Shown: piece after piece, positions 7,936 to 17,052 of the stretch
How positions within the stretch are numbered: the stretch's first letter is position 1
Layout of the letters: the number at the start of each line of letters is the position of its first letter
The notes under the pieces: model-generated
Seen by the model: the letters and a program-made list of their open reading frames with translations, nothing else
Told to the model about the DNA's origin: nothing
Database searches by the model: none
Position numbers and translations under genes: made by a program
Assembly: GCF_003597675.1 (NCBI RefSeq)
Contig: NZ_CP030829.1
Coordinates: 62,001 to 126,000 of the forward strand
Direction: 5' to 3'
Source of the DNA: Neorhizobium sp. NCHU2750
Lineage (GTDB): Bacteria > Pseudomonadota > Alphaproteobacteria > Rhizobiales > Rhizobiaceae
Length of the DNA stretch: 64,000 nt

Positions 7936-8886
7936 ATGTTCGGAATCCTCATTCAACAAACCTTCAACGCCCTGACGATCGGTGCGATCTACGCACTCAT
8001 CGCCCTCGGTTACACCATGGTCTATGGCGTCTTGCGCATGATCAACTTCGCCCATGGTGAGATGTTCATGCTCGGCGCTTACGGCGCGTTCCTCGTCCTT
8101 ACGCTGCTCATAGGGGGGATTGGTGGCACGGGGGCTTTCGTCCTCGCCATCGTCTTTGCCTTGGCCGTCATCGGGGTAGGGCTGGTTGGTGTCGCTATCG
8201 AACGGCTTGCCTATAAACCGCTGCGCAACTCGAACCGCCTGGCGCCGATGCTGTCGTCCCTCGGCGTATCCCTATCGCTGGTGACGGGCGTGCAGATCAT
8301 GGCCGGACCCCAGCCGATCGGGTTTCCGAATTTCTTTCCTGACACCCGCCTGCAGATCCTGGGCGGCACGGTGACGCTGGTGCAGATCGGCATCCTGGTG
8401 GCCGCCTTCGTGCTGATGGCGGCGCTTTATCTTCTCGTCAACCGCAGCCGGGCCGGCATTATCGTCCGGGCCGTTTCCGAGAGCAGGTCGACGGCGCAAT
8501 TGCTCGGCATCAACGTCAATCTGGCCATTTCGCTGGTGTTCTTCTTCGGCCCTCTCCTGGGTGCCGCCGGCGGTATCCTCTATGCGAGCTACTATGGCAT
8601 CATGTCGCCCACGATGGGTGCTGTCGTCGGACTGAAAGCGTTCACGGCGGCCATTCTTGGTGGTATCGGCTCGATCCCCGGGGCAATGCTGGGCTCGTTC
8701 ATCCTGGCCTTCGTCGAGGTTGCCGGAACGGCCATCCTGCCCATCATTTCCGGCGGTGTCCTCGGCACCGAATATCGCGACGTGCTGGCATTCGTCATTC
8801 TCATCCTCGTCCTCCTCGTGCGGCCAGCCGGTATTCTCGGCGAGCCGGTTTCGGAGGAGAGCATGGTGTACAAGAGGGAATTCTGA
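7936..8886 (+). CDS. branched-chain-type ABC transporter permease (LivH family)
   Basis: 316 residues. The start ATG 7936 was chosen because the protein then opens MFGILIQQTFNALTIGAIYALIALGYTMVYGVLRMINFAHGE, the typical LivH N-terminus. The frame stays open upstream to 7828, but that stretch has no family character. About eight hydrophobic segments are visible, plus the family loop GILYASYYGIMSPTMG and GLKAFTAAILGGIGSIPGA. The stop overlaps the ATG of the next gene by one base (TGATG). Inner-membrane translocation subunit. Confidence 0.92.
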   Translation: MFGILIQQTFNALTIGAIYALIALGYTMVYGVLRMINFAHGEMFMLGAYGAFLVLTLLIGGIGGTGAFVLAIVFALAVIGVGLVGVAIERLAYKPLRNSNRLAPMLSSLGVSLSLVTGVQIMAGPQPIGFPNFFPDTRLQILGGTVTLVQIGILVAAFVLMAALYLLVNRSRAGIIVRAVSESRSTAQLLGINVNLAISLVFFFGPLLGAAGGILYASYYGIMSPTMGAVVGLKAFTAAILGGIGSIPGAMLGSFILAFVEVAGTAILPIISGGVLGTEYRDVLAFVILILVLLVRPAGILGEPVSEESMVYKREF

Positions 8887-9881
8887 TGTCGTCTGTCGAA
8901 ACCTCCGTCCAGCCCCGGCTGCGAGGCAACCGCGCCCTCTCGCTGCTCATCCTGGTTGCGGCCGTGGCGCTGATCGCAGTGACACCATTCCTGCCGAACT
9001 ACTACGTGCGCGTCGCCAATGGCCTCTTGATCTACATTCTTCTCGGCATCGGCCTCAATATCGTCATCGGCTATGCGGGGCTTCTCGACCTCGGCTTCGT
9101 CGCCTTCTACGCCGTCGGAGCCTATACCTATGGCCTGTTGGCGAGCCCTCAATTGGGGCTGCATCTGCCATTCCTCCTGATCGTCGTCATAGCAGCCTGC
9201 GTCGGAGCGATCACCGGCATCCTGCTCGGCCTGCCCGTGCTGAAGCTCAGGGGCGACTATCTGGCGATCGTCACGCTCGGCTTCGGTGAGATCATCCGCA
9301 TCCTGATGAACAATCTCGACTGGCTGACCGGTGGACCGAAAGGCATTGCAAGGCTCGACAAGGCATCGATCGCGGGCATTGAGATCGCCAGGCCGACGGA
9401 AATCTACTGGCTGCTGATCGTCGTCGTGCTGATGGTGGCAACCTTCGTCTGGCGCATGGAAAAATCGATCCTCGGAAAGGCCTGGGCCGCAATTCGCGAG
9501 GATCAGGATGCCGCACGCGGCATCGGCATCAACACCACCAATGCCAAGCTCGCGGCCTTTGCCACGTCTGCCACGATCGGCTCCATTGCCGGTGTCATCT
9601 TCGCGGCATCCCAACGTTTCGTAAGCCCGGACAGCTTTGCCCTGCAGGAATCCGTCCTGATCGTTCTGATGATCGTTGTCGGCGGCATCGGCAATATCCT
9701 CGGGATCGTCGCCGGAGCCGCCATCCTTATTCTTTTGCCGGAAGTTCTGCGCGAATTCGCAGAATGGCGCGTGTTGTTCCTCGGTTTGCTGATGGTCGCA
9801 CTCATCATCGTCCGACCAGCCGGGATCGTGCCGCGCAGCTTCGGGCCGGAAAAACTCATTCGGGGGCTTTTCGGGAAATGA
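8886..9881 (+). CDS. branched-chain-type ABC transporter permease (LivM family)
   Basis: 331 residues with about nine hydrophobic segments. Family segments visible: YYVRVANGLLIYILLGIGLNIVIGYAGLLDLGFVAFYAVGAY, KLRGDYLAIVTLGFGEIIR, LTGGPKGI, GKAWAAIREDQDAARGIGIN and VVGGIGNILG. It pairs with LivH to form the membrane channel. Start overlaps the livH stop, and its stop overlaps the livG start (ATGA), so the genes are translationally coupled. Confidence 0.92.
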   Translation: MSSVETSVQPRLRGNRALSLLILVAAVALIAVTPFLPNYYVRVANGLLIYILLGIGLNIVIGYAGLLDLGFVAFYAVGAYTYGLLASPQLGLHLPFLLIVVIAACVGAITGILLGLPVLKLRGDYLAIVTLGFGEIIRILMNNLDWLTGGPKGIARLDKASIAGIEIARPTEIYWLLIVVVLMVATFVWRMEKSILGKAWAAIREDQDAARGIGINTTNAKLAAFATSATIGSIAGVIFAASQRFVSPDSFALQESVLIVLMIVVGGIGNILGIVAGAAILILLPEVLREFAEWRVLFLGLLMVALIIVRPAGIVPRSFGPEKLIRGLFGK

Positions 9882-10708
9882 CACTCGTCTTTGATAAGCT
9901 GCGCAAGCAATACGGCAGCCACGTCGCGATAGATGACGTCTCCACGACATTCGAACCCGGCCTCATTCACGGCGTCATCGGGCCGAATGGCGCGGGCAAG
10001 TCGACACTGATCAATATGACTGCCGGTTCCTACATGGTTTCCGGCGGCCAGATCCTCCTCGACGACAAGAAGTTGAGTGGCCTCAAGAAATATCAGATCG
10101 CCAATTCAGGCATTGCCCGTACCTATCAGAATATCCGCCTGTTCGATCAGATGACGGCGCTTGAAAACCTGGAGGTCTGTTTCTACCCGACGCAGGTCGG
10201 TCAGGTCTGGCGAGAAATTCTCTGGCCGCCCTTCGCGGCGAAGCGGCGGATGGAGCGTCGCGACATCTGCATGGAACTGCTTTCCTTCTTCAATCTGCAG
10301 AACTATGCCGACGCCGAAGCCGGTAGCCTGCCCTATGGCCGCCAGCGCATGCTCGAAATTGCCCGCGCGCTGGTGATGCAGCCGCGCGTGCTTCTGCTCG
10401 ACGAGCCCGCCGCCGGCCTGAACCATCACGAGACAGCCGAGTTGACCGCGCGGCTCGCGGAACTGAAGTCAGCCGGCCGCATCATCATTGTCGTCGAGCA
10501 TGACATGGATCTGGTCATGACTGTCTGCGACCGCATCGTGGTCATGCATCACGGCCAGCTGCTGTTTCAGGGAACGCCTGCGGAAGTTCAGGCCAGCTCC
10601 GACGTCCAACTTGCCTATTTGGGAACCGCCAATGACATCGACGACATCAAGACCGCTGCTCAAGATCGCCGGGCTCAGCTCGGGATACGGACGCGTCGGC
10701 GTTCTTAA
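9878..10708 (+). CDS. branched-chain-type ABC transporter ATP-binding protein (LivG family)
   Basis: 276 residues from ATG 9878, which overlaps the livM stop by four bases; the longer open frame upstream is livM DNA in another frame. Walker A is GPNGAGKST and Walker B is VLLLDEPAAGLN. The signature is the LivG-type LPYGRQRMLEIARAL in place of LSGGQ, and the switch histidine is in IIIVVEHDMDLV. The C-terminus runs 77 bases into livF; the last 25 or so residues (QDRRAQLGIRTRRRS end) look unconserved. Confidence 0.92.
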   Translation: MTLVFDKLRKQYGSHVAIDDVSTTFEPGLIHGVIGPNGAGKSTLINMTAGSYMVSGGQILLDDKKLSGLKKYQIANSGIARTYQNIRLFDQMTALENLEVCFYPTQVGQVWREILWPPFAAKRRMERRDICMELLSFFNLQNYADAEAGSLPYGRQRMLEIARALVMQPRVLLLDEPAAGLNHHETAELTARLAELKSAGRIIIVVEHDMDLVMTVCDRIVVMHHGQLLFQGTPAEVQASSDVQLAYLGTANDIDDIKTAAQDRRAQLGIRTRRRS

Positions 10709-11381
10709 CGACGTCGACCTGGAGGTCGACGAGCATGAGATCGTGGTCATCCTTGGCCCGAACGGTGCCGGCAAGACGACGTTGCTGAACTCGATCTCCG
10801 GCGTAGCGCGTGCGACGGCCGGGACAATCGAATTCGACGGAAGGGATATTACCGGAGCAAAGCCGGAACAGGTGGTCCGCATGGGCCTCGCCCACTGCCC
10901 GGAAGGCCGGCAGATCTTCCAGAGGCTGACGGTGGAGGAAAATCTCGTCGCAGCCCATATCGGACGCGGCGGAAGAAGCTTCGAAGCACTTAGAAACGAG
11001 GTATTCGAGCTCTTTCCCATCCTCAAGGAACGTCGCAATGGCATGGCGAGCAGAATGTCGGGCGGCCAGCAGCAGATGCTGGCCATCGGCCGTGCATTGA
11101 TGGCCGAACCCAAACTGCTGATGCTGGACGAACCTTCGCTTGGCCTTGCGCCGAAAATCATCCAGCAGATCTTCCATATCATTCTCGATCTTTCCAAGGT
11201 CGGCATCTCCATTCTGCTGGTGGAACAGAACGTGCAACTGGCGCTGGAATGCGGAGACTACGCCTATCTGTTGAACACCGGCCGCGTGCGGGTGCACGGG
11301 CCGGCACAGGAACTGGCAGAGCATTCCGCCATCAGCGAACATTATCTCGGCGGCGCGACCGAGGAGACGATCCATGTTTGA
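10632..11381 (+). CDS. branched-chain-type ABC transporter ATP-binding protein (LivF family)
   Basis: 249 residues. Start ATG 10632 (MTSTTSRPLLKIAGLSSGYG) lies inside the 3' end of livG. Walker A GPNGAGKTT, signature MSGGQQQMLAIGRAL, Walker B LLMLDEPSLGLAP and a switch histidine replaced by Q in LLVEQNVQLAL, as is normal for LivF. It completes the importer. Its stop overlaps the oxidase start by 8 bases. Confidence 0.92.
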   Translation: MTSTTSRPLLKIAGLSSGYGRVGVLNDVDLEVDEHEIVVILGPNGAGKTTLLNSISGVARATAGTIEFDGRDITGAKPEQVVRMGLAHCPEGRQIFQRLTVEENLVAAHIGRGGRSFEALRNEVFELFPILKERRNGMASRMSGGQQQMLAIGRALMAEPKLLMLDEPSLGLAPKIIQQIFHIILDLSKVGISILLVEQNVQLALECGDYAYLLNTGRVRVHGPAQELAEHSAISEHYLGGATEETIHV

Positions 11382-12663
11382 AGTTGATTGGCACACACCG
11401 CATCTGTGGCGAAAGACGGCTGCCAAAAGGGCTGCCGCTTCGAAGCTTGCAGGTGATCTGAAAACCGATGTGATTGTCGTTGGCGGCGGGTTCACTGGCC
11501 TCGCATCTGCCTTGGGGGCCCGCGATAGCGGCATGAATGTCGTGCTTCTGGAAGGCAACGAGATCGGCTCGGCGGCCTCCGGGCGTAATAACGGCCTTGT
11601 CATATCCCACCATTCCAAAGCCTCGCCATCGGAATTCGAAGCGGCTTATGGCAAGGGACTGGGCGAACGCTATAACCGCATGGTGGCAGACGCAGCCGGT
11701 GTAGCCTTCGGCCTGATGCAACGGTTCAATATCGATGCTCATCAGGTACAGGAGGGCTGGATCCAGCCGGCGCATACGCAAAAGACCCTTGCCAGGGCCC
11801 GGCAGTTCCACGACGAATGGAAAGCATTCGGAGCCAATGTCTCCTGGCTGGACGGCGCGGAAGCCACCGCTCGTATCGGCAGCCCCTATCTCGGCGGCTG
11901 GATGGTCCACAATTCGGGCCATATCAATCCATTCGCAATGACGATCGGACTTGCCTCCGCCCTTGAGAGCGAGGGCGTGGTGATCTTCGAGAATTCGCGG
12001 GCAACGGCAATCGAACGGGTGGACACCGGCTGGAAGGTTTCGACTGCATCGGGAAGTGTTACGGCACCGGAAGTCATTCTGGCAACGAATGCGCTCACCG
12101 GCGACATCTGGCCGGGCCTGAAGCGCACGCTGATCCCGTTCAAGGTTTTCCAGGCGGCCACTCCTCCGCTTTCGGCGGACCTGCGCGAACAGATTCTGGT
12201 CGGCAATCCCGCCGTTTCCGACATGCGCAACGATCTGCGCTATTTCCATTATGACTGCGACAATCGTCTCGTCAGCGGCGCCACACATTCCTTCTGGTTC
12301 GATGAGGCCCAGCGTGGGCGCGACAAGGTTAGCCAGCTTCTGGGCAGAGCATTCAAGGCCTTTGGCGGACCGGCAGAAGTCCAGGAATACTGGCACGGCA
12401 CGTTCGCGGTCGTTCCCGACCGGCAGCCGCGTCTCTATCGCCTGGCGCCGGGCCTTGTCTTCGGCGGCGTTTATTCCGGGCGCGGCGTCGCCTTGTCGAT
12501 GTCACTCGGCCAGGAGATCGGGCGCTGGGCTGCGGGCAAGAGGACCGATGCCGAGATGCCGCTTCCTGTCACCTCGATGAAGCAGGTCCCCATGCACGCT
12601 GTTGCGGTGCAGGTCGCCAACAAGATGCATGCTTGGCACAGAATGAAAGACCGCCTGGATTGA
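11374..12663 (+). CDS. FAD-dependent amine/amino-acid oxidoreductase (DAO family, PuuB-like)
   Basis: 429 residues. The FAD-binding motif VIVVGGGFTGLASALGARDSG is at about 30-50, then GSAASGRNNGLVISHHSK, and the C-terminal GVYSGRGVALSMSLGQEIG closes the FAD site, as in gamma-glutamylputrescine oxidase, sarcosine oxidase and related DAO enzymes. The N-terminal DWHTPHLWRKTAA extension is typical of the PuuB-like group. Such enzymes oxidise a C-N bond of a secondary or primary amine. It is the last gene of the importer operon (8-base overlap with livF), so its substrate is probably the transported compound. Substrate not determined. Confidence 0.85.
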   Translation: MFEVDWHTPHLWRKTAAKRAAASKLAGDLKTDVIVVGGGFTGLASALGARDSGMNVVLLEGNEIGSAASGRNNGLVISHHSKASPSEFEAAYGKGLGERYNRMVADAAGVAFGLMQRFNIDAHQVQEGWIQPAHTQKTLARARQFHDEWKAFGANVSWLDGAEATARIGSPYLGGWMVHNSGHINPFAMTIGLASALESEGVVIFENSRATAIERVDTGWKVSTASGSVTAPEVILATNALTGDIWPGLKRTLIPFKVFQAATPPLSADLREQILVGNPAVSDMRNDLRYFHYDCDNRLVSGATHSFWFDEAQRGRDKVSQLLGRAFKAFGGPAEVQEYWHGTFAVVPDRQPRLYRLAPGLVFGGVYSGRGVALSMSLGQEIGRWAAGKRTDAEMPLPVTSMKQVPMHAVAVQVANKMHAWHRMKDRLD

Positions 12664-12745
12664 ATATTTCCGGCAGGAAGCCAAATTCGCCCGCGGTTGA
12701 CATGCGGGATCAGACCCGCGAGACGCCGAGATGTGATATTGCATT

Positions 12746-14017
12746 TCAAGCCCGGGCTTGATTGGCCTCTACATCCCGGCGCTCCTTCAAAGGATCCATC
12801 GTTGCCCGACGGACTGACGGTTCGTCCATCGGGATCGTGAAGAGCTCGACTGGCGTCTCGAAATCTTCAAGGGCCTGGAACTTGGCGGAGACGGCGCCTT
12901 CGGCGCCCGACTTCTGCCGGAAGATATCCGACATCAGAATGGACTTGCCGAGTGAGTCGCAGGTCTTCTGAATCCGGCTGAGAAGATTGACGTCCGGACC
13001 GATGACGGTAAGGCCGAACCGCCGTCCCGATCCGATGTTGCCGTAGCTCACCTGCCCATAGTGAAGGGCGATCCCAGCCTCGAGGCGGATGCCGTCCTGC
13101 TCAAACCTTGAAAGCTCATTGAGTATGCGCCCGGCTGCGGTGAGCGCCTGTTCGCTAGCGAGAATGGCATTGGAGGCGGGAAAGAAGGCGAGTACGGCGT
13201 CCCCCATGAACTTCAGAACCTCTCCGCCCTGGCCGGCGATCACGGGGGTGACGATGTCGAAATAGGCGTTGAGCAGTTGTATGACCTTGCTGCTCGGAAG
13301 CCGGTTCGAAAGCCTGGTGAAGCCGCGCAAGTGGCAAAGCAGCAGAGCCGCCTCCATGGTCTCCACCTCACCCTGGCGGATGCGCCCGGCGAGTATTCGC
13401 TGCGCTGTGATCGGGCCGATATAGACGTCGAGCAGCGACAATTCGGCCTGACGGAGAGCTCGCATCTCGCAGGTATTGCGCAGTGCCGGCAGTATCCGCT
13501 CGATCGCCTCGACCTCTTGCCAGTTAAAGCCTGAGGTGCGCCTCGTTCCGAACATGGCCGCGCTGACGGGACCATCGTCATTGCAAAGTGGTGCGATCAT
13601 GATCTGTGTCAGTTGCCTGTTCTCGAAGACGTCGATGTTTCGCCACTGCCATGTCCTGTCGTCGGCGTTGAAGATCATCGGCTCGCGGGACTCCATCGCC
13701 TTTCGCAGCGGGCTCGCGGTATAGGCCATCATCGTGCTGTGTTCGCGCTCATGGATTTCGATGGGCTCGGCAGGCGCCCATGCCAAAGTTCTGCCGAGGA
13801 TCTCCGGGTGGAGCGTCGTCAGGTGAAGCGTCAGGCGATCGACTGGAAGGCCGATCTGGCGGAGCCGCTTTCCAAGCCCGGCGATCAGGCCGGCCTCGTC
13901 AATGGCATGGCATTCGTCGCCGGAGAGCCACTCCAGAATTGAGAGAACGGCTGTGGGATCGACAGCGCGACTGTGGCCCTTTTTGCCCGAGATTGGTTCG
14001 TCTATTGTCGTGATCAT
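12746..14017 (-). CDS. class III adenylate/guanylate cyclase with N-terminal GAF-like sensor region; first metal aspartate replaced
   Basis: 423 residues from ATG 14017, with TGAGGA 7 bases upstream; the longer open frame overlaps the preceding MFS gene. Residues 25-190 are a GAF-like region common in rhizobial cyclases, and 215-395 are the class III catalytic domain. The usual first metal-binding Asp in the F-x-D-[IL]-x-GFT motif is H229 here (CHLRGFT). The second metal Asp is present 44 residues later (D273, KFMGDAVLAFF), and the transition-state Asn/Arg are present in VIGPDVNLLSRI. It may be a weak or inactive cyclase, or may bind metal differently. It is third in the efflux operon, 10 bases after the MFS gene. 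Confidence 0.8.
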   Translation of the reverse strand: MITTIDEPISGKKGHSRAVDPTAVLSILEWLSGDECHAIDEAGLIAGLGKRLRQIGLPVDRLTLHLTTLHPEILGRTLAWAPAEPIEIHEREHSTMMAYTASPLRKAMESREPMIFNADDRTWQWRNIDVFENRQLTQIMIAPLCNDDGPVSAAMFGTRRTSGFNWQEVEAIERILPALRNTCEMRALRQAELSLLDVYIGPITAQRILAGRIRQGEVETMEAALLLCHLRGFTRLSNRLPSSKVIQLLNAYFDIVTPVIAGQGGEVLKFMGDAVLAFFPASNAILASEQALTAAGRILNELSRFEQDGIRLEAGIALHYGQVSYGNIGSGRRFGLTVIGPDVNLLSRIQKTCDSLGKSILMSDIFRQKSGAEGAVSAKFQALEDFETPVELFTIPMDEPSVRRATMDPLKERRDVEANQARA

Positions 14018-14027
14018 GTCAGTATCC

Positions 14028-15641
14028 TCAATGTGCGCCTGCGCCGGAGACGTGCCCGAGCTTCTTGAGAAGCAGTGAGGCAAACAGCGCAATGGCGAGT
14101 GTGACGCCGAGCAGGAAGAACGTGTCGCTGAAGGCCATGATATTCGCTTCTTCGCTGACGCGCCCGGCGACGGCGACGATTGCCTTGTGTTGTGCCATGG
14201 CGGGATCAGCGACGCCGTGGTTCAGGAAGTAGGCCGTCAGGTCGGCAATGCGATTTCGTGTTGCCTCTTGGAAGTTGGAAACGGCGTTTGTCAGAATATT
14301 CGAGTGGAATTGTTCTCGCTTCTGCTGGAACGTTTGCAGCATGGCGATGCCGATGGCGCCCCCGAGGTTTCGCATCATGTTGAACAACGATGAAGCGGAG
14401 CCTGCATTTTCCCCCTCGATGCCGGCGGTTGCCACGGCTGTCAGCGGTGTGAAGGCAAGGGCCTGCCCGATTGCGCGCACGACATTCGGCCAGAAGAGCT
14501 GATCACTGGCGTAATCTGCCGTCATGAAGACATTCATGAAGTTACTTGCGGCAAAGAGGGCGAACCCAGCGACGATCAGCAGGCGGGCATCGATCCGCTT
14601 CATCAGCCAGGGAACGAGCGGGATCAGAATAAGTTGGGGAATGCCGGTCCATGCGAGCACCACGCCGATTTGCTCGGAATTGTAGCCTTGGATACGGGTC
14701 AGATAGATCGGCAGGATGAAGACCGAGCCATAGAGCGCGATGCCCATCAGAAAGTTGGCGAGAATGCCGAAACCGAAGTTCCGACGCGTCAGAAGACGCA
14801 GGTTCAGAAGCGGATGTGGGGTCTTCAATTCAATGATCAGGAAAAGAACCAGGGAGACGGCGGCGATGACCGACAGGCGCACGATGAAAGGGGAGCCGAA
14901 CCAGTCGTCCTTGTTGCCCTCTTCCAGCACTGTCTGCAGAGAGGCGAGACCGATCGCCATAGTGATGATTCCCGGCCAGTCGCCCTTGGCGAGCAGGCCA
15001 AGATTGATCGGTGCGCGGTCGAGAGAGGCCCACAGCATGGCAACCATCAGCGCACCGGGCACCAGATTGACGTAGAAAATGAACTCCCAACCGTAGTTTT
15101 CGGTCAGATATCCGCCGATGGTCGGGCCAATCGCCGGCGCGAAAGTCGCGGACAAGGCGAACAGCGAGAGGCCGATCGGCTGCTTGGCCTTTGGCAGAAG
15201 CGTGATGATAATGGTGAAGGCCATGGGGATCAGGACGCCACCGGAGAAGCCCTGGATCGCCCGAAGAACAATCATCTGCTGCAGATTGGCCGCGAAGGCG
15301 CAGGCGACGGAAAAGAGCAAAAACATCGCAGCGTTGAAGAGCAGGTAGTTCCGCACGGAAAAAACGCGTGCCAACCAGCCCGTCAGAGGAATGACGACGA
15401 TTTCGGCGATCAGATATGACGTCGAAATCCAGCCGCCGTCATCGGTTCCCGCGCCGATGGCGCCCTGGATGTCGGCGAGCGATGCGTTAACAATCTGAAT
15501 GTTCAGAATTGCCATGAAGGCGCCGAGCGTGGAGCCGATAACCGCGATCCACATCCGCATCGGGCTCATCTCCGAATGAGCCGCAGGCGCGGCTTGTGGC
15601 GCATGGTTGCTGTTGCTTGCTGTGGGATGCCGAATAGCCAT
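14028..15641 (-). CDS. emrB: DHA2-family MFS multidrug exporter (EmrB/QacA type)
   Basis: 537 residues from ATG 15641, which has GGAG 7 bases upstream. About 14 hydrophobic segments. Family motifs include GSTLGAFMAILNIQIVNASLADIQGAIG, then DDGGWISTSYLIAEIV and GFSGGVLIPMAFTIII, and the loop APAIGPTIGGYLTENYGWEFIFYVN (motif C). It exports hydrophobic compounds in exchange for protons. With the adaptor gene 100 bases upstream it forms an EmrAB-type tripartite pump; no outer-membrane channel gene is present here. Confidence 0.9.
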   Translation of the reverse strand: MAIRHPTASNSNHAPQAAPAAHSEMSPMRMWIAVIGSTLGAFMAILNIQIVNASLADIQGAIGAGTDDGGWISTSYLIAEIVVIPLTGWLARVFSVRNYLLFNAAMFLLFSVACAFAANLQQMIVLRAIQGFSGGVLIPMAFTIIITLLPKAKQPIGLSLFALSATFAPAIGPTIGGYLTENYGWEFIFYVNLVPGALMVAMLWASLDRAPINLGLLAKGDWPGIITMAIGLASLQTVLEEGNKDDWFGSPFIVRLSVIAAVSLVLFLIIELKTPHPLLNLRLLTRRNFGFGILANFLMGIALYGSVFILPIYLTRIQGYNSEQIGVVLAWTGIPQLILIPLVPWLMKRIDARLLIVAGFALFAASNFMNVFMTADYASDQLFWPNVVRAIGQALAFTPLTAVATAGIEGENAGSASSLFNMMRNLGGAIGIAMLQTFQQKREQFHSNILTNAVSNFQEATRNRIADLTAYFLNHGVADPAMAQHKAIVAVAGRVSEEANIMAFSDTFFLLGVTLAIALFASLLLKKLGHVSGAGAH

Positions 15642-15740
15642 GACTTTTCTCCGTCCGGAATGACCGGAATCTCGCATGACGCGGGTTGCGCGATAATCGT
15701 GAAGGGATGAGAAGGATTATCCGCCGCTAGCGGATAGTGC

Positions 15741-16916
15741 TCACCGGTCTTGCGCCTGGCTCTCGGCTTTCGTGTCGACATTGGGTTCCACCGACATGCC
15801 GGACCGCAAGAGGCCCGCGGTTGCCGCGTCATCGATCACGATCTTTACCGGGATGCGCTGTACGATCTTCGTGAAATTGCCGGTCGCATTGTCCGGAGGC
15901 AGCAGGGAGAATTCGAGGCCACTCGCAGGCGAAATACTGTCGACATGGCCGTGGATCTTCAGATTGGGGAAGCTGTCGACCTTGATTGCCACCGGCTGGC
16001 CGGGCTTCATGTCGGTGAGTTGGGTTTCCTTGAAATTTGCGACGACGTAGACCGCATGCAAGGGAACCACCGCCATCAGTTGCGTGCCCGGCGTTACGTA
16101 CTGGCCGACGCGTATCGAGCGGGCGCCGACCGTGCCGTCAACGGCAGCGACGATATCGGTGTAGGAGAGATTGAGTTCGGCCTGTCTTGCGGCCGCGGCG
16201 GCCTCGTCGCGCTGGGCAACCGCTTGGTCGCGCTGCGTTTTGAGAACCGGAACCTTGTTATCGGCAGCGGTGAGCGAAGCCTGGCCTTGCTCCACGGAGG
16301 CTCGGGCCTGGTCCATCAAGGATTGCGTCTCTTGTGCCTTGGATTCTGTACTGGCACCGCTTGAAATAAGCCGCGCGTTTCTTTCCGCTTCTGCCTTGGC
16401 ATAAACAAGGGAAGCGTTCGAGGCATCGAGTGACGCCTTGGCCTGTGCTATGACCGACTGCTGCAAAGTGACCTGGGCGTCGATATTGGCGATCGCTGCT
16501 TCGGCCGCCTTCAGGTCGGCACGAGCCTGATCGAGCGATGCCTGGAAGTCGCGGTTGTCGATGCGCGCGAGGACCTGCCCCGCTTTGACCGCATCGTTGT
16601 CGTTAACAAGCACATCCTTGATGTAGCCGGTGACCTTCGGAGCGATGGTGGTGTAGTCGGCCTTCACATAGGCGTCGTCGGTGGAGACGATAAACCGGCC
16701 AGTGGTCCAGTATTCGTGCCCGAAGTAAACGCCGTAAGCTGCGCCTGCGAGAAGTACGATGGCCAAAGCACCTCTCTTGATGACGGACTTTCTGGGTTTG
16801 ACTGTGGCGGCCGATGCGTCTGCGGGCGCTTCAGTTGGTGCGGCGGGTATCGACTTGATCTTGCCTTCTGCTTCGTCGGAAATCTTGAAGGCATTCTTAC
16901 GGGGTAGTTCAACCAT
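15741..16916 (-). CDS. emrA: HlyD/EmrA family membrane-fusion adaptor
   Basis: 391 residues. Start set at ATG 16916, with AGGAG 7 bases upstream; the ATG two codons earlier is too close to that site. A cytoplasmic N-terminus is followed by one membrane segment (about 50-70, GALAIVLLAGAAYGVYFGHEYW). A split lipoyl/barrel-sandwich domain (VSTDDAYVKADYTTIAPKVTGYI early, DIVAAVDGTVGARSIRVGQYV late) flanks a long alanine-rich coiled-coil hairpin (about 125-240). It bridges the MFS pump to an outer-membrane channel. First gene of the operon, divergent from a LysR gene. Confidence 0.9.
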   Translation of the reverse strand: MVELPRKNAFKISDEAEGKIKSIPAAPTEAPADASAATVKPRKSVIKRGALAIVLLAGAAYGVYFGHEYWTTGRFIVSTDDAYVKADYTTIAPKVTGYIKDVLVNDNDAVKAGQVLARIDNRDFQASLDQARADLKAAEAAIANIDAQVTLQQSVIAQAKASLDASNASLVYAKAEAERNARLISSGASTESKAQETQSLMDQARASVEQGQASLTAADNKVPVLKTQRDQAVAQRDEAAAAARQAELNLSYTDIVAAVDGTVGARSIRVGQYVTPGTQLMAVVPLHAVYVVANFKETQLTDMKPGQPVAIKVDSFPNLKIHGHVDSISPASGLEFSLLPPDNATGNFTKIVQRIPVKIVIDDAATAGLLRSGMSVEPNVDTKAESQAQDR

Positions 16917-16994
16917 GGTCATTCTCCTGGGGTGTGCCGCGCGCCGCGTGGCCTGTCTTTGGTTGAGCTGAAAATGCCCCGCTATTCCTCGGTT

Positions 16995-17042
16995 GATAAT
17001 CCGCGTATATGCGTAAGCATCATACGCTGAGAGCGGATAATC
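16995..17042. promoter_or_regulatory. nested dyads in the emrA-lysR divergent region
   Basis: GATAATCCGC (16995-17004) faces GCGGATAATC (17033-17042; 9 of 10 match as an inverted repeat). Inside lie GCGTA/TACGC (17003-17007, 17023-17027) and ATGC-gtaa-GCAT (17009-17020). The site is 11 bases before the LysR ATG, a plausible autoregulatory and activating LysR site. Confidence 0.45.
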
Positions 17043-17052
17043 GGAGAGGCGA

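Noticed and set aside
8592..9950. A 452-codon reverse open frame opposite livH and livM
   Set aside because: Antisense of membrane-protein codons; low-complexity D, Q and H, no signal of a real protein.
12704..12719. GCGGG-ATCAGA-CCCGC as a terminator between the FAD oxidase and cyclase genes
   Set aside because: Five-base stem without a T-run; too weak to call.
14634..15419. A 261-codon forward frame opposite emrB
   Set aside because: Shadow frame with G, D, Q bias; the MFS gene on the other strand has full motifs.
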